52,214 bases of DNA from Entophlyctis helioformis (taxonomy: Eukaryota; Chytridiomycota; Chytridiomycetes; Chytridiales; Chytriomycetaceae), in assembly GCA_025526915.1 (NCBI GenBank), contig JAHLKH010000188.1, forward strand, positions 1 to 52,214, given 5' to 3'. A program made the translations under genes and the position numbers. The notes under the pieces are model-generated. The model did not search any database. It was not told the origin of the DNA and was given only the letters and a program-made list of their open reading frames with translations. Each line of letters opens with the position of its first letter. The first letter of the stretch is position 1. Positions 10,503 through 22,741 of this stretch are shown one piece after another.

Positions 10503-12035
10503 ATGCCGCCTGAGACCCGCACACACACAAAGCGCCGTCGCACAAGCCAGTCGATGAGCATCGACGAGGACGGTGGCCACGAGCAGGAGAGCCTCGCAGC
10601 CAAGGCCGCCGCCATCGTGCAAGACCTCGTCACTGCCGGCCACTCACCTGCAGCCATTGTCGCAGCGTTCGTTCAAGCCGTTCCGTCAGCGGCACTCAAG
10701 GAAGCCGGCGTCGTTGTGCAGTCGCCGCAAGCCAGACTCGCCGCTCAGCGAGCACAGCAGGCGTCCGACTACTGGCTGCTGTGTCCGCAAGAGATCCGGG
10801 ACATCATCGTCGACTTTGCTGGCCCGCTCACTCGCTTCCTTCACGGCCGTCTCGATGCCGCCAAGATGGACAAGGCAGCCAAGCGAGCGCTGTGGATCGA
10901 TGGCTTCGAGCAAGACTGGCAGGGCGATCTCGGTCTTCTGCCTGCTGTCGTCTTGGAACACGAGGACGTTGCGCATGTCAAGACGATCGGCATGTATCAA
11001 CGACTGTGCGAGAGTCTCGACGAAATGTGGACTAGTTACATCCCACTGCAGAAGATGTGGGTGTATGCAACACCAACGGTCTCGATGGATGAACTCGGAA
11101 TCGTGGCCATCGAGGGCAACTGCGTCGACTTTTTCAAGTATCTCTTTGACGAGAGGCTCGTCACGATCGAGGAGCTCGACCAGAACGAAGCATGCTACAT
11201 CAGTGATAGAGGCGAATCCGCCCTTGACTATGCCGCGGAGAATGGCCGACTCGAGATAGTGCAGTATATGTTGTCGCTCCCCAAGGTTCGATGCACACGA
11301 CGCGCCATGGATCTTGCTGCATACTCGGGCAATTTGGATCTCGTTATCTGGCTCCACACCAACCGCACCGAAGGATGTACGACTGATGCGATGATCTGGG
11401 CGGCTGAGAAAGGACATCTTCACGTCGTCCAGTGGCTTCATGCCAACCGCACAGAAGGATGTACGATCGATGCGATGGATTTGGCAGCTTGCTACGGCCA
11501 TCTTCACGTCGTCCAGTGGCTCCACACCAACCGCACGGAAGGATGTACGGATGATGCGATGATCTGGGCGGCTGAGAAAGGACATCTTCACGTCATCCAG
11601 TGGCTCCATGCCAATCGCACCGAAGGATGTACGGATGATGCGATCGACAAGGCAGCTTGCTACGGCCATCTTCACGTCGTCCAGTGGCTTCATGCTAACC
11701 GCACAGAAGGATGCACAGCAGATGCGATGAGCTGGGCAGCTGAGAACGGCCATCTTCACGTCATCCAGTGGCTCCATGCCAATCGCACCGAAGGATGCAC
11801 AACAGATGCGATCGACAAGGCGGCCGAGAAAGGGCATCTTCACGTCGTCCAGTGGCTTCTGGCCAACCGCACGGAGGGCTTCACGGCTAATGCCATCGTC
11901 AATGCCAAGACGGACGAGATCGCAAGTGTTCTGGCCAAGAGTCTATCTGGAGCGCAACTCGACTCTATCATCGATGCCATAGCCAGGTCTGGCAACAAGG
12001 CTGCTATCAGGCGTCTCTTTTCTCTTGCCAAGTGA
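10503..12035 (+). CDS. Ankyrin-repeat protein with near-identical tandem repeats
   Basis: Single exon, 510 residues; the start is the first in-frame ATG after the divergent promoter. Residues 1-30 are basic/Ser-rich and can be a nuclear signal (TKRRRTSQ). Residues 95-130 (LLCPQEIRDIIVDFAGPL) resemble the short N-terminal box found before ankyrins in chytrid and amoeba repeat proteins. From about 235 to 480 there are at least seven 33-residue repeats of the form HLHVVQWLHANRTEGCT-DAM-AA-G. DNA copies are also nearly identical with a 99-bp period, which implies recent unit duplication or gene conversion. It is likely a protein-binding scaffold; no enzymatic domain is seen. Confidence 0.9.
   Translation: MPPETRTHTKRRRTSQSMSIDEDGGHEQESLAAKAAAIVQDLVTAGHSPAAIVAAFVQAVPSAALKEAGVVVQSPQARLAAQRAQQASDYWLLCPQEIRDIIVDFAGPLTRFLHGRLDAAKMDKAAKRALWIDGFEQDWQGDLGLLPAVVLEHEDVAHVKTIGMYQRLCESLDEMWTSYIPLQKMWVYATPTVSMDELGIVAIEGNCVDFFKYLFDERLVTIEELDQNEACYISDRGESALDYAAENGRLEIVQYMLSLPKVRCTRRAMDLAAYSGNLDLVIWLHTNRTEGCTTDAMIWAAEKGHLHVVQWLHANRTEGCTIDAMDLAACYGHLHVVQWLHTNRTEGCTDDAMIWAAEKGHLHVIQWLHANRTEGCTDDAIDKAACYGHLHVVQWLHANRTEGCTADAMSWAAENGHLHVIQWLHANRTEGCTTDAIDKAAEKGHLHVVQWLLANRTEGFTANAIVNAKTDEIASVLAKSLSGAQLDSIIDAIARSGNKAAIRRLFSLAK
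11343..11880 (+). repeat. 99-bp coding tandem repeats (ankyrin array)
   Basis: The unit contains CATCTTCACGTCGTCCAGTG or its CATC variant and AACCGCACNGAAGGATG. Copies recur every 99 bp through this interval with only a few substitutions. Even the synonymous positions are conserved, so this is DNA-level homogenisation and not only protein-level constraint. Confidence 0.85.
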
Positions 12036-12367
12036 TCCTTGTCTGTGCAATGAAACCAGTGACGCTATCTTGTACTCACCAACAAGACCAAAGTGACCCT
12101 GAGATCGATCTGGAGGATCTCCGATTCAATAAAATGGTTCTGGACATGCCTGCATCTTGGATACGTCAGGCATTGCAAGTCTGGACCACCATCGAGCGTG
12201 AGCAGTGCCAGCATGCTCGTCGTTGCAAGGCGTTCTCAGCATGGCCACGACGACTGGCCAATCAGCAGCGCGCTCTCACGCCCTCGATCCAGCCAATCAG
12301 CGGCACACTCTCACCTCACGTTCTGGCTAAAGCGACTGGCCACTTTTTTTGACCAACTGCCAGCTCA
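12036..12367. promoter_or_regulatory. Ankyrin 3' region and A43 promoter with paired CCAAT boxes
   Basis: An AATAAA lies near 12128 and may serve the ankyrin gene. Two GCCAATCAGC words (CCAAT at 12258-12262 and 12293-12297) are 35 bp apart and 70-110 bp before the A43 start codon, a typical position for a HAP/NF-Y complex. No gene is seen here. Confidence 0.5.
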
Positions 12368-13932
12368 ATGGCCAAGAACGCAGCAGCCGCCAAGGCCAGC
12401 AGCGCCATCGCAACCGCCTCTACCAAGAGTGCAGCCAAGGCAGCCAAGTCCTCAAAGGCATCGCCAGAAGCAGCAGCAAAAACGGCAGCAGCAGCGTCAA
12501 AGAATGCGCGCGGCATCGTCGCCAAGAGCCCAGCTGAACGGTCGGGCCAGTCGCCGTTTACTCGCATCACCGCACAGATCCACATCCACCTGCCGCCAGC
12601 GTTCGCTGCCAACCCGCTCGACGGCGTCAAGGACTACCTCAACACCTTTGTCATGCGGTGGGTCTGCCTCTCCTCACCCACCTCCCTATGACGTCGCCGC
12701 TCCACGCACGCATGCATGAATGCTCAGTGACTGACTCGCGAGCGGACGGATGGATGGATGGATGGACGAATGCAGGTACATCCCCGAGCTGAGCGGTGTC
12801 GTGCTCAGCTACTCGGACATTGAGTTCCAGGAGAGCGCTGGCCTGATCATCAACGAGAGCCCGTTCTCGCACTTTTACATCAAGGCTGTGTTTGTGCTCT
12901 TCTCGCCCACGGTCGGCACGCCTCTGTGTGAGTCCACTTGCTCTCGCTGTCTTGTCGACTTGAGTGTCGTCTGCTGGTGTGCTGACATGCTGGCGTGCTG
13001 ACATGCTGACATGCTGACATGCTGACATGCTGACATGCCGACATGCTGGCGTGCGTGAATGCCAGATGGTGTGGTCAACAAGGTGTCGCCGGACCATATC
13101 GGTCTGCTGGTGTATGGCGTGTTCAACGCATCGATCCCGTCGAGCGAGATCCCGCGCGACGAGTATGTGTGGGACACCGACGGCATGGCATGGAAGGTCA
13201 CATCATCAGTCGACCATTCCGATCTGTTTGTTGCTCCGGGCAGTGTGGTCAAGTTTGATGTTGCCAAGTGCGTCCCTTTTGTCTGTGGTGTTGCTGCATC
13301 CCACAAGCTGACGTTGCTTGACAAACTACAGGCTGGTGACGGCCAACCAGATGCTGTCCATCTCAGGATCGCTGTCGAGCGAGACAACACGCACTGGCCT
13401 TGTCGACACGACGGATATGCCCACACCGCCCATGGCGGCACTGCCTGCTCTGGAAGACGGCATGGAGGACACAGATGCCATGGACGTGGACGACGATCCC
13501 ACTCGCAGCGGGGCCGTCTACAACACGTTTGAGGAGGAGGCCGAGGCAGACGAGGCGGCCGACGATGCTGCCACGGGTGCTGATGCCGATGTCGAGTACG
13601 AGACGGCCGTTGTCCACGGCGACGATAGCGACGCGGAGCAAGAGCCGCAGAGCGCCACGTCCACCAAGGCCAAGAAAAGCAAGAGCAGCAAGAAGAGCAA
13701 GTCAGAGACGGACGACGATGCCAGCAAGTTGGCGACCAAGAGAAAACGGGAATCCGCTGCAGCTGTTGCTGTTGCACCGGCTGTCGGTGTAGCTGGCTCT
13801 GAAGACGAGTCGGATGCGGCGGCAGACGACAAGAGTGCAAGGAAAAAGGCCAAGAAATCCAAGAGCGCCGATGCCGAGAGTGCCCCTGCAACGCCAAAGG
13901 ACAAGAAGGGCAAGAAGAAGAGCAAGGCATAA
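12368..13932 (+). CDS. RPA43: DNA-directed RNA polymerase I subunit A43
   Basis: Four exons: 12368-12657, 12776-12927, 13066-13267 and 13332-13932, giving 414 residues; all phases agree. The N-terminus is Ala/Lys/Ser-rich. Residues 60-150 match the A43/RPB7-like tip domain: IHIHLPPAFA, then YIPELSGVVLSYSDIEF across the first junction and SPFSHFYIKAVFVLFSPTVGTPL. An OB-fold follows with LYGVVNKVSPDHIGLLVYGVFNASI and the VKFDVAKL strand. The C-terminal 200 residues are acidic then very Lys/Ser-rich, usual for the Pol I subunit. In the nucleolus A43 forms the stalk (with A14 in yeast) and contacts Rrn3. Gene symbol is by family identity. Confidence 0.93.
12963..13055. repeat. Minisatellite inside A43 intron 2
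   Basis: The intron 12928-13065 is mostly tandem copies of GCTGACAT/GCTGGCGT words (8-bp period, about nine copies). The branch and acceptor region (GAATGCCAG) follows the array, so repeat-number change would alter intron length without touching splice sites. Confidence 0.8.
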
Positions 13933-14169
13933 ACCGCGACGCGTTCCACCCACGGTGCCAACCGCGTTCTGCCTGCCTGTCTGTCTGTCTGTCACACACA
14001 CAGCTATCCGCTCGCCAATGAAGAGAATAGGACCCAGGCGTGCAACACACTGGCAGATTCCTAGAGCTGAAGTGCCCAAGGCTGGAAAACGGCCCAATGT
14101 ATAGCATGACCTTCAATGCAGAGCTGGAAACAAGAACAAAAGAGCAATATATGCAAGATAAGAAGCAGT

Positions 14170-17100
14170 TCACGATGATCCACTCGACCGCTTGGCCTGC
14201 GGGTCGTGAGGCGAGTACCCCCACGACAGGCCCGTCAACGACCCCTGCCGCTCATGATGCTGCCGCACGTGTTTCTGCATGCCGGACGGAGAAAAGGCAG
14301 GCGACGACTGTGTGTGCAGCATCGCATGCGGGCTGGTGGGGGACGCGGCTGATCCAACCGAGTGATGACGTCCATGCGTCGCAGAGCGTAGGAGCGTGCC
14401 AGTCGTTGACGATGGCGCAAGGGGCAGGTTGCCTGGCGTCGGCGTGTGGAGCCGGCGTAGAGCACGGTGTGCCGTGCTGTTGCTGGTGCTGTTGGCAGAC
14501 GCGTTTGCAGGTGATGCATCATGCCCAACCGCAGCTGGTGGCCCATGCAGTGGAGATCCAGCCGTCGTGCCGGCGTCGCCAGCCAGAAGCGAGTACAGGT
14601 TCATCGACCGACGGCGGAATACGCCGAGGGTGCCCGTGCCACTGCCACTCGAATGTCGCAGACCGGCCGAGCCATTGGACGGCTTACGTGTGATGGAAGG
14701 CGATGAAGCACTGGGCCGCAGACTCACGCCATGGTCGCCCGCGTATCTTCCAGACCCGGACGCTGATCCAGACGCTGACGACGCAATCGACCCAAGACCA
14801 AGCTGTGATATCTCGGCGGCGTAGTTCTTCTGGAACATGCGGATGATCTCATCGTGCAGCGGCCGCATCTGCGCAGGCACAATCTGCTCGTGCACCATCA
14901 GACACCGATGAATGACCTCGGTGTAGTCCAGGATGTCCGCAAGTAGTGTATCGCGGAGCTTGGGCGTGTTGTATGCAGATCCAAGCGGCGGGTCGCTGAG
15001 AAACGCCTTCTTGTACATGGGGATACCGCCATTGACTGGCGCGTCAACCGCGCCGTTGAGTGCCATTGTGAAGGGGTTGACGCTGGATGCCGACAACAGT
15101 GCTGCAAGCTGTGTCGTCGCAGTAGCAGTGGCAGGAGAAGGCGAGCTGGTGCTTCCACTATTTCCACTATTGCCACTGCCGCTTGCGCCGCCAGACGCAC
15201 CAGACGATCCGCCAGCGCTGCTGCTAACGGCCATGGCAGCAAGTGCAGCACCAACCACAGAGCCGCTCATCATCTCCGTGACCGGCCGCACACCGCTGCT
15301 GTTGCCGTTTCCGCCGCTGTCAGCGCCGTTGCCGCCAGTGCTGCCGCCGAGGTAGTGTCCATGCGGCGGTATGGGCGACGAGTTGCGAGACGGCCGAGTC
15401 TGGCCAGCTGCAGCACCCGAGTCTGCAGACAGCCGCGTGCTTGGCCGCAGTCCAGTCCCCGATCCACGCGCAGACCACGGGGCCGTTACTGCCCCTTGTC
15501 CGTCTGCTGACAGAGCCCAGTCGTCCAGAATGGTCCGGAACTTGCGTTCAAAGCCCAGAAGCTGCTTGGTTTTGGTGCGCACGGCAATGATGGCGTTCTC
15601 GATGGGGCTGATCTCGAACGTCATGACATGCGTGACACGCAGCCGCTGGCTCATACTGGGAAACGTGTCCTCTGTGAACATGACAGTTTTCTCTGTCCAG
15701 AGTTCGAGAAACTCCTTGGCGGGATGGTCGGGCGGGTCGTTAAGGTCGCTGCGACGCAGAGGCCGTGAGAAGGCAAACATGGACACTTCGTTGTTTTCGT
15801 AGTACGACCGCAGAGCCGGAGGAATGAGCTCGATGCGCTGCGCCGTCTTGCGCGACGAGTCGTCCTCCGTGAACAGCTCCGGCTCAAACAACCACAGCGG
15901 CATAACGTTGGGATCTGATCCAGCACCAGGATCGCCACCGCCAGCTTGTCCAGCACTTGCCGATTCGTCTGCATGCTGCTGCTGCTTAGTGGCTTGCTTG
16001 GGCTCCAGACCCCATCCAATTGTCCCAAACATGCCGCCCGCTGAGGCACCGGCCGACTTTGCAGTGTCCACAGTCCAGGCCCGGACGTCAGGCGCAGGCT
16101 GCACGGCAGTGATCTGCAGGTACATTCCCTCGCCATGCTCGATATCGCGTCCAACGGCGCCGTTCTTGGTGATCAGCTGCGCCTCTGGAAAAGCCGCCTG
16201 GATCCGCTCGCAAAACGACGAGATCTTCTCCCACTCGGCGCCGCGGTAGATAAACTGCTTGCCACTCACACGCTTTGGGAACCCGCGGCCATAAAACGCC
16301 ACGCGAAAGTAGGACGGGTAGCACCGCTCCTCATTGGCGATGCGGTCGTAGAGGTTGGCTTGGTACCGCAGAATGTCAGACAGCTGTGCATAGTCCCAGA
16401 TGTGGTACTTGTACTCGTCAACGAGCTCGTTGCAGAGCTCAACAGCACGCTCCCACAGGTGTGCGCGCTCGAGCAGCTTGATGCACTGCATGAGGATCTG
16501 CTCCTTGCGCTCAAACTCGGTCTGCCAGTTGGGGAACCCGTACAGCGGCATTGGCTCGACAGCGATCTCGTCTTGCCAGTTGAGCAAGTCGGCATGGTGC
16601 TTGAGCGTCATGGCCGCTTCGGCATGGTGGCCAGCAGCCATGTGCGTGTCAAAGAGCGAATGCAGGTACTTGACAAACAGAGTGCGGCGACGAGCGTTCT
16701 TGAGGAAGCGGAGCACGCGGATCGTGCTTGCAACACGTTCGTCCTCGCCGCGATCCAGACTGTCGTGATGCGCAGCAACAACCTTGACAAACTTGCCAAT
16801 CGCGCGCAGGAAGGCACGACCGAGTGCAGCAAACTTGAGGTCGTTCTTTTCTTTTGCGAACCGAGCCTCGAGAGCAGCGACAAAGAACAGCTCGGGCGAT
16901 TGCTGCTGCTGCTGCTGCTGAGGATCGTGGTTTCCGCCAAGCGTAAGCCCAGGAGCACCGAGATCGCCATCCTCGATCGCCTGGTGAAGATGCTCAAAGC
17001 ATTCGCCTTCAAACCGCTTGAACCCGCCAGTGCTCGCAAACTCGGCCCTCAGCAGGCTGAGCAGTAGGTCGGCAGCTGCATTGCTCACCACGAGTTGATC

Positions 17101-20100
17101 GCCAAACGTCAGATCCAGCAAGGACCCAATGAAACCCTCTGGCATGAGCGGCATATGTCCAGGAGCTCCAAACAGCCGACCACAGCTGCTCCACGCCAGC
17201 AGCAGCAACCTTGCCGCGTCAACACGCACGTCGCCGCGCAGATGCTGAACAATGCGCGACCGCTGCGCACCGGCGTTTTCGAGACGCAGCAACGGCGAGT
17301 TGATGAGCTGCAATACGCTCTCAAACAGATCGACCCAGCATGCCTCGAATGTGGACAAGAAGTAGTCGGGCCCGTCATGAAAGTGCGCGGTGTCGAGTGC
17401 GGCCGAAGCGAGCAGCAGCTGGTCCATCACGAGCCCGCCAGCCGTGTCGACTTGGTCGATGCCAGATAGGGTCGTCTCGCTCGCGCCAGATACCGACTTG
17501 ATCGCGTCAGCCAACGACGTTTCCACCGCATCGTGATGCATGCCTGGCTTTCGACTCGTTGGCACGGACGAGCTCGAGGCGGTGTACGAGGTCGCTACGT
17601 GGTGCGAAGGAAGCGCCTCGAGGACAGGCATGATGCTCTCAAACACATGCATGGCCGTTTTGTGCACAAGCACGTTGAAGCAGAGCCAGGACGGGTCAAA
17701 CAGGTCTGGACGAATGAAGAGTCGCACGACGTGCATCAGCTGCAAGAGTAACCGGCACGTGGAGACTGCGCCGTGGGTCTGAATCCGCACCACCATCACA
17801 GCCTCGAGGTCGCTCTTGGACAGCATGTGCAGGATAGCAACAATGACGGCTCCCAGGTCCTGGCTGTCACGCTGACTGCGAGCCGATGCCTCGGAAAGTG
17901 GGTACTCTTGAGATCGATCTGCTGCTGCTGCTGCTGCTGCTCCAAAGCTGTCCGAGCCGCGTTTGCTTCCATCAGACTTGTGCGCCGATGGGACCAGACT
18001 ACGAAGCGACACAAACACTGGCAAAAGTGTCGATAGTAGGCTGCTCCAAGTGCAAATGTCGATGCCCGACTCTGAAATGCTGCTTGGCCGACGCGTGCTG
18101 AGTGGGGTTGGCGATGCGCCTGGCAGCCTGTCCAAGTCGGGCGGAAACTGGCCAGGCTGGATCTCGCGAAGCAGCTCTTCCAGCACGCCTACTGACTGCG
18201 CCACAACATCTGGGTCTTGCGGATCAAGATGCGGAGGAACATGATCCATCGAAGCAAGGCGATTCTTGGCGTGCGATCGAGACGGAGACAGCGACAAGAG
18301 CAGCTCGGGCGAGTCCTTGTCGGCATAGCCGCATGCAGCGTCGAATGGTGTTGCAGATGCGGAGGGCATGTGACGGATCTGCGACCCGCTATGGGGCAGC
18401 ATTGAGTCAAGGACAATGTCTACAGCCAAGCGATGGAGACGATCCCAGTGCACAGCAAACTCGCGTCGCGTCAAGAGTGTGCGCACAAGCTGCAGACGGC
18501 CAGACTTTAGCTTTGGCTTGGACGTGTTCACGGACATGAGAAAGACCGTAATCAGGTCAACCACTTCGCTAGCGTCAAAGACGCGCGAGATTTCAGCAGC
18601 AAATGCCCAGTAGTGCTGGAGAGCCAACACCTGCGACGCGAGCACATGGTCTGGCTGCGCAAGCGAGACAATGTACTGGAATCCGTCATGCACAGTCTTG
18701 AGGCGATCCTTGCACTTTTGTCGGTTTGAGCTGTGCTGCTCTGCCGCAGAGGCACCATCATCCGAATCGTCGGCAAGCGACGCGCTACCAATGACCAGTA
18801 CGGCCAAATGGCTGACGACCTTGATCGCCTTGCGCAGAAGCTTTCCTTGGCTAAGATCAGCCGCCGAACGCATCGACCGCTCGAGCTGCTCACACAGAAC
18901 CTCCCATACGCGCGATTTGGCCAGCCTGCTTTCCACAAACGCATCGAATGCGTCAATGTGCTTGCTGAACCGTTTGTCGAGGCCGAGCGTGAGCACAAAG
19001 ATGAGCGCCCCAAAGACCTCGTGCTGGATCGCGCTTGGATTGGCCGTGCGGAAGGGCGACTGCAGCGGATTGGCCGTTGCGTCGAGCATGGCCAAGAGCT
19101 CGGTCAGGATCGACGGCATGAACTTGAGAATCTCCGTCTCGCCAATGCGCATAAACTCGGTCAGGATCTGGCGGATGTTGGCGCGGTTTGATAAGAGCAG
19201 CTGCCGCCAGCTAAGCAGGTTGAGCAACGCCGTGTCTTGCGTCATGACGGCAGACATCAGACTGGTGGACACGGAGACGGTGTCCTTGAGAGCAGGCAGC
19301 TTGGCGAGTGCATCCGCAGCCGCAGACAGAGAGATTGCAGACGATGCGGCCAGCTGGGTGCTGTGCGCGAATATGTTGGGCCCGGCAGGATAGTTGAGAT
19401 ACACTTCCGGAATCGCCATGCGCGGGTCGTACTTGTACAGCGTCAGCCGGTGGACCGCGTCGCTAACGACTGCGTTCTGGTCCTTTGTGAGCGGCAGGAA
19501 GGCAAACGCAAAGCAGTCGTTGGCCGGTGTCTCTGAGGATGTTGCCAGTGCGCAAAGTCGGAACGTCATGAACAAGTGCGCGTGCCGGAGCTCGTCTGGG
19601 GTGAGGTCGACGCGGATTGTCTCTGACCATTTGGGAGTGTTTGTGTTTGGGTAGAGCAACGAGTCAAAGCACGAGACTGTCGGCTCGCCAGTGCCGATCG
19701 CAATACAATAGGGCACAATATCGCCGCTAACCAAACGCACTTGTGCAGAGACCTGGACAGCACGGCCACTTGTCGGCTTGATACTCGAAAAAGCACCTTC
19801 GAGCAGCGTCACATAGACATGATTGCCATGCGATGACGACGATTCCAAGGGCGAAGACGGAGCCAGCGGCGTGGACAATCCTTGAGCAGCGGCTGGATAT
19901 GCTGGGCTTGATTCGACGGACGGCGACAGCAGCATGGCCCAGTCAAAGTGTCCAAGGCGACGCGTTAAGACACTCCCGTGAGATGCCCCGTGCGACTTGT
20001 GAATGCATGCGACGCACTATCAAATGCCGCGAGTGTGACGGTCATGGTCTCGGCGTGCGGCAGTGTCTGGAACAGGTCGGGTTGTCCCATGCTGTCAAAC

Positions 20101-21822
20101 GAGACAAAATCAGTCTCGGGAGCGGCTGACGCCAGGATCTGCATGGATCGCTCTTTGGGAATCGCATGGCCGTCGAGCGGCTGCTTGAGAAGATCGCCAA
20201 TCGGAGTCACAGCGACACCAAAGAGCCTGCGAAGCGTCGCATGCGGCGATTTCCCGTGCAATAATGCTGTTGACACGGTGTCGGCGCCTTGCCCGCTGGA
20301 TACTCCGGCATAGCTGCTGCTGCTGCTGGTTCCCGCATTGTTGCTGCTGCCGCTATTGCCAAACCGCAATCCCAGACGGCTCATGACTCCGCCAGATTTT
20401 GCAGCTCGCTCCACAGTCCCCAAGGCGTCTGAGCCGCTGCTGCCAACTGTAGATGCTCGCACGACTCTGACGATGCGACAAGCCAGAAGAAGGTTGTTCT
20501 GGGCATCCCTCGTGCTGATATCCGTAAACAGCGTCGCAAACGGCCGCATGGTGCTATACAGCACGCCACTCTGTCCGCGAGACAAATCAACCGGCATGCC
20601 GTGGCTGTCCAGACGAACGAGAAGCTCTTCGGTCAAGACGCGTTTCTCGGTCGCATCGTAGATGCAAAAGAAAAGCTCGGCTGACTCGCCGGCATCGCAG
20701 AACGAGGCAACGCAAGCCTTGAAGTCCAGAAAGACGTTGAATGATGGCGCGGCAGCTGTATCGGCATCGATGGCTGTCGTCTTTGTGGCGCCACTAGAGC
20801 TGGCAATGATGAAGAACCTGTGCCCGATGCCGAAAGGGAAGAGGCCGCGGCAAAGCTTTCAAAGATGTTGGACGGGGCGGCTTGTGATGGCTGGTGAATG
20901 TGCGAGCGATGCCGAGAGTACAGATCCATGACAGGCAGCGTCTCGTGTGACAGGAGCAGACCGGAGGCAGGACTGTGCAAGATGGTGTCGAGATTGAGCA
21001 TTTTGTTTCCAGATGCGATAGTCTGGATGATTGAGCGGCGACACCGCTCCGCTTCAACGGCCGAGAGCGACTGCGAACGCAGCGACTGCCGGCTGTGAGA
21101 CACGAAGCGGAACATGCTTGTGACGACCGGATAGAGCGTGTAGTTCTCCTCCATGACCAGCCTGTTGATCTGGCCGGCCCAGTCGCGGAGCACAGCAGCG
21201 ACGTCGTCGAGGAAGACGTCGGCATGGCCGGCGTGGGAGTCGTAGGGCGGGATCAGCAGCGGAGGAAAGTGCCGCGAGGGCACCGACGCGTCGTGCATGT
21301 CGGTGTGGCGATGGCCGTCGGCGGGAGGGGTCTGCAGTCCCGCGGCCGTCTCTGGTTCGGGGCAGGGTGGGGGCCAGAGGCACGGGCACGTCAGCACAGG
21401 CGACGCGGGGCCTGTCAGCTGCGCTGCAAGCGGCGCCTTACCGTGCGAAGCAGGCTCGGGGGGAGCATCGGGAGCGTGCTTGGAGGGACGGCGGTGACGA
21501 ACGAGACGGGCACGATGCACTGTCTGGCGCTGGCCAGCGGGTGGTCGATCGAGTCGGCCGAGGCCATGGCCGGATAGTGGACGCCGCGGAACCAGGCGCC
21601 GTCGCACTCGAGCAGATGGACGTGGTCGCCCACCTCGAGGGTGTGCAGATACGGCTGAGCCTGGGGGTTGGCCAGGTACTCGGCGGGCGGAGCAAAGTGC
21701 GTGTTGACGATGGCGAAGGAGGACGACGGCAGCGGCAGCCACAGATGCTGCGCCTGCTGCTGCTGGTGCTGCTGCTGCTGCTGCTGCGATGTGCCGGCGA
21801 TTGCGTGCTGGTGCTCTGCCAT
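14170..21822 (-). CDS. SH3-containing DOCK-family RhoGEF
   Basis: Model exons: 21822-21442, 21331-about 20922, about 20799-20018, and 19901 or 19892-14170; about 2,434 residues. Order: a Gln-rich start; an SH3-like domain (about 25-115, LEVGDHVHLLECDGAWFRGV); a helical region with MEENYTLYPVVTSMFRF and GNKMLNLDTIL; a C2-like DHR1 domain (about 555-760, HGNHVYVTLLEGAF, RHAHLFMTFRLCA); a long armadillo-like middle; and the catalytic DHR2 (about 1630-2190: LLNWQDEIAVEPMPLYG, YFRVAFYGRGFP, FIYRGAEWEKI, TFEISPIENAI, LNGAVDAPVNGG). This matches DOCK1-5, which activate Rac with ELMO. The tail is Ser/Gly-rich. The intron near 20800-20921 is uncertain: a frame change is required there, but its best donor (GTACTC) is weak. 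The 20012 donor GTGCGT is good. Confidence 0.92.
20738..20922 (-). other. Unresolved intron within the DOCK gene
   Basis: Conserved coding sequence on either side of this stretch is in different frames. One solution is an intron 20921-20800 (donor GTACTC, acceptor TTGCCAG) joining ..VMDL to SSGATK... Another keeps the coding-looking YSRHRSHIHQ segment and uses a short intron starting GTTCTT near 20819. Neither donor is strong, so the exact protein sequence of about 40 residues is open. Confidence 0.6.
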
Positions 21823-22741
21823 GCCGGCGGTTGCCTGTCCCAGTTGGTCTGTCTGTCTGTCTGTGTGTCCGCCAGTCAGTCGGTCGGCGAGGCCGTCGGC
21901 GGCTGTCAGTCTGTGGCCCGTGCAACGCATGCATTGCAGGGTACTTGCACCGCCGACGAGCAACGGCGGGGCCAGCAAGCAACCAGAGAGCAGCACCTAC
22001 CGCCAGGCGTTGCTGGAGGGTGGCGAGTGGCAGCAAGGACGGGCTTGGCTGGGGCTGACTCGGGCTGGCTGGGGCTGGCTGGGGCTGGCTTCGGGCAGGA
22101 GAGCGGCTGGACAGCACTTGCAGTCGTCGATGTCGATGTCGATGTCGATGTCGATGTCAAAAGTCCGCTGCAGGGGCGGAGAAGGAGGTTGGGCCGAAAG
22201 TTGTTTACCTTCAGTACCCGTTCGCAAACAGGATATGAGCGTCGAAGTGCGTGTGTGCGTGCTCATCTGGTACATGGCCGTCTGCATGGCAGTCTGAATG
22301 GCTGCAGACACCTGCCTGCCTGCCCGCCCGCCCGCTTTCTTACGCTCCCACTTGCCCACTCTGCGTGTCTGGCCGCGTGTGTCGATGCTGCGACCGCCTG
22401 GCCATGCGCATCACAGTCGCTTTTCAAAGGTGCGTTGGCGTGGCTCGCGTGGGATGCCCGGCACTGCTTGACAGCCAGCCAGGCTGGCAGACTGGCCGGC
22501 ACAGCAAGAGGCTGGCAGACAGCAAGAGACTGGCAGACAGCTGCCAACACGCACCCGAACAGCGTCGAGTCCATCTGCTGCCGGTCAACGCATCTGCCGC
22601 CTCTGCGCATCTGGGATGATGGCAACACCCCCTCGCGTCGCGCTCCAGCCAACCACGAGCAGCCAGACAACAATGCTTAAAAGTCCCTGTCGCCATCCAT
22701 CCCGCTCAAACCTAACGCTGCCTGCCATCCCCTTGATGCAG
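21823..22741. promoter_or_regulatory. Intergenic region between DOCK and a small ankyrin gene
   Basis: No supported gene. The stretch holds simple repeats: GGGCTGGCTG decamers about 22045-22095 and a (GATGTC)n run at about 22128-22158. Several ATGs followed by GTGCGT-type donors (for example 22424) could be a first exon of the ankyrin gene, but none splices in frame to it without a weak donor. A CTAAC branch-like word at about 22712 and the acceptor at 22741 support an intron ending there. Confidence 0.5.

Noticed and set aside
11343..11880. Regular 99-bp repeats that could look like a CRISPR-type array
   Set aside because: The repeats are coding, have no unique spacers and translate to ankyrin units; the genome is eukaryotic.
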